DNA of 64,000 nucleotides, taken from contig CANLXL010000002.1 of NCBI GenBank assembly GCA_947495125.1, positions 186,001 through 250,000 of the forward strand. The letters run 5' to 3'. A program made the position numbers and the translations under genes. The notes under the pieces are model-generated. The model worked only from the letters and a program-made list of their open reading frames with translations, made no database searches and was not told the DNA's origin. Shown here piece by piece: positions 63,551 through 64,000 of the stretch (position 1 is the first letter of the stretch; every line of letters begins with the position of its first letter). Source of the DNA: an uncultured Flaviramulus sp. GTDB lineage: Bacteria > Bacteroidota > Bacteroidia > Flavobacteriales > Flavobacteriaceae.

Positions 63551-64000
63551 ATGAACTTTACCTTAATTGTATGCACTTATATGAGGCCAGGACCTCTGTT
63601 TGAATTACTTAATTCCGTAACACAGCAAATGCTTTATCCGGATGAAATATTGATTATTGATGCCTCTGATAATTCCGATACCGAAAATATGTTAAGGGAG
63701 AATGCATTCAAGAGATTAAAATATTATAAAGTTCCCGACCGGCATAAGGGACTTACAAAACAAAGAAATTATGGTATAAATTTAGTAAGTGAAACATCAG
63801 AAATAGTCTGTTTTTTAGATGACGATATTGTTTTAGAACCAGATTATTTCGAAGTACTTTTAAAAACATATAATAAGTACCCCGAAGCCTTGGCTGTAGG
63901 GGGATATATAAAGAATAACACCAAATGGAAAAAGGTAAATTCTAACTATAAAGCTTTAATAAATGAATTTGTATTCGATGGTTATAAGCGCAAAGATGGG
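63551..64000 (+). CDS. Glycosyltransferase family 2 (partial, cut by window edge)
   Basis: The first 150 codons of a GT-A enzyme; the reading frame is open at the right edge. Visible motifs are FTLIVCTYMRPGPLFELLNS, ILIIDASDNSDTENML, the KGLTKQRNYGINLV motif and the metal-site FLDDDIVLEPDYFE. It starts 3 nt after the preceding gene. The rest of the gene and the end of the locus are outside the window. Confidence 0.88.
   Translation, partial: MNFTLIVCTYMRPGPLFELLNSVTQQMLYPDEILIIDASDNSDTENMLRENAFKRLKYYKVPDRHKGLTKQRNYGINLVSETSEIVCFLDDDIVLEPDYFEVLLKTYNKYPEALAVGGYIKNNTKWKKVNSNYKALINEFVFDGYKRKDG

Overview
The window reads as a chromosomal segment of a marine-type Flavobacteriaceae member (phylum Bacteroidota). 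Base composition is AT-rich. Several genes sit behind the Bacteroidota promoter element TAnnTTTG. SecA has the long flavobacterial form (1118 aa). Other typical markers are DUF5723-OmpA, DUF2911, DUF2795, YwqK-type MORN and PD40 proteins, ECF sigma modules, and a sulfatase lipoprotein. No rRNA, tRNA, CRISPR array, insertion sequence or phage gene was seen. Genus cannot be fixed by eye.

Positions 1-36,700 are mostly housekeeping and envelope genes in short transcription units on both strands. In order: a PLP-dependent decarboxylase; guaA followed by a secreted LysM/receptor-fold protein, a DUF922 metallopeptidase-like protein and a DUF3820 protein; a minus-strand operon of a sigma factor, a two-helix membrane protein and a small HMA-like protein; a sulfatase; pyrG and yidC; a MORN protein; mnmA; a nitronate monooxygenase; a Dabb protein; a broken sialate O-acetylesterase; a PD40 propeller; a MATE pump, a small acidic protein and a PAP2 phosphatase; meaB; DUF2911; an ECF sigma / anti-sigma / repeat-rich secreted protein operon; a quinol-monooxygenase-like protein; secA; DUF2795; the cobalamin adenosyltransferase; an OmpA protein; a methyltransferase; and an ABC-F ATPase.

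Positions 36,756-64,000 form one uninterrupted plus-strand surface-polysaccharide locus that runs off the right edge. It starts with a Wza-like export lipoprotein and a Wzc-like tyrosine autokinase. An ABC exporter follows, whose permease and ATPase genes flank and overlap a methyltransferase gene. After that come FkbM methyltransferases, a DegT aminotransferase, a frameshifted hexapeptide acyltransferase, an O-acyltransferase, wecB, a neuB-neuC-neuA block that makes a CMP-activated nonulosonic acid, and about eleven glycosyltransferase or glycosyltransferase-like genes. Most junctions overlap by 1-10 nt or are only a few bases apart, so the locus probably behaves as one long operon. The simplest model is synthesis of a sialic-acid-like, methylated and acylated glycan that is capped and exported by the ABC transporter, with the Wza/Wzc pair governing passage to the surface.

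The least expected items are two broken genes (an in-frame TGA where Trp is expected in the acetylesterase, and a one-base frameshift in the acyltransferase), the methyltransferase overlapping both exporter genes, the glycine-tyrosine tail of the autokinase, a nonulosonic-acid block with no recognisable sialyltransferase, promoters that abut start codons, and several perfect palindromes in intergenic DNA.
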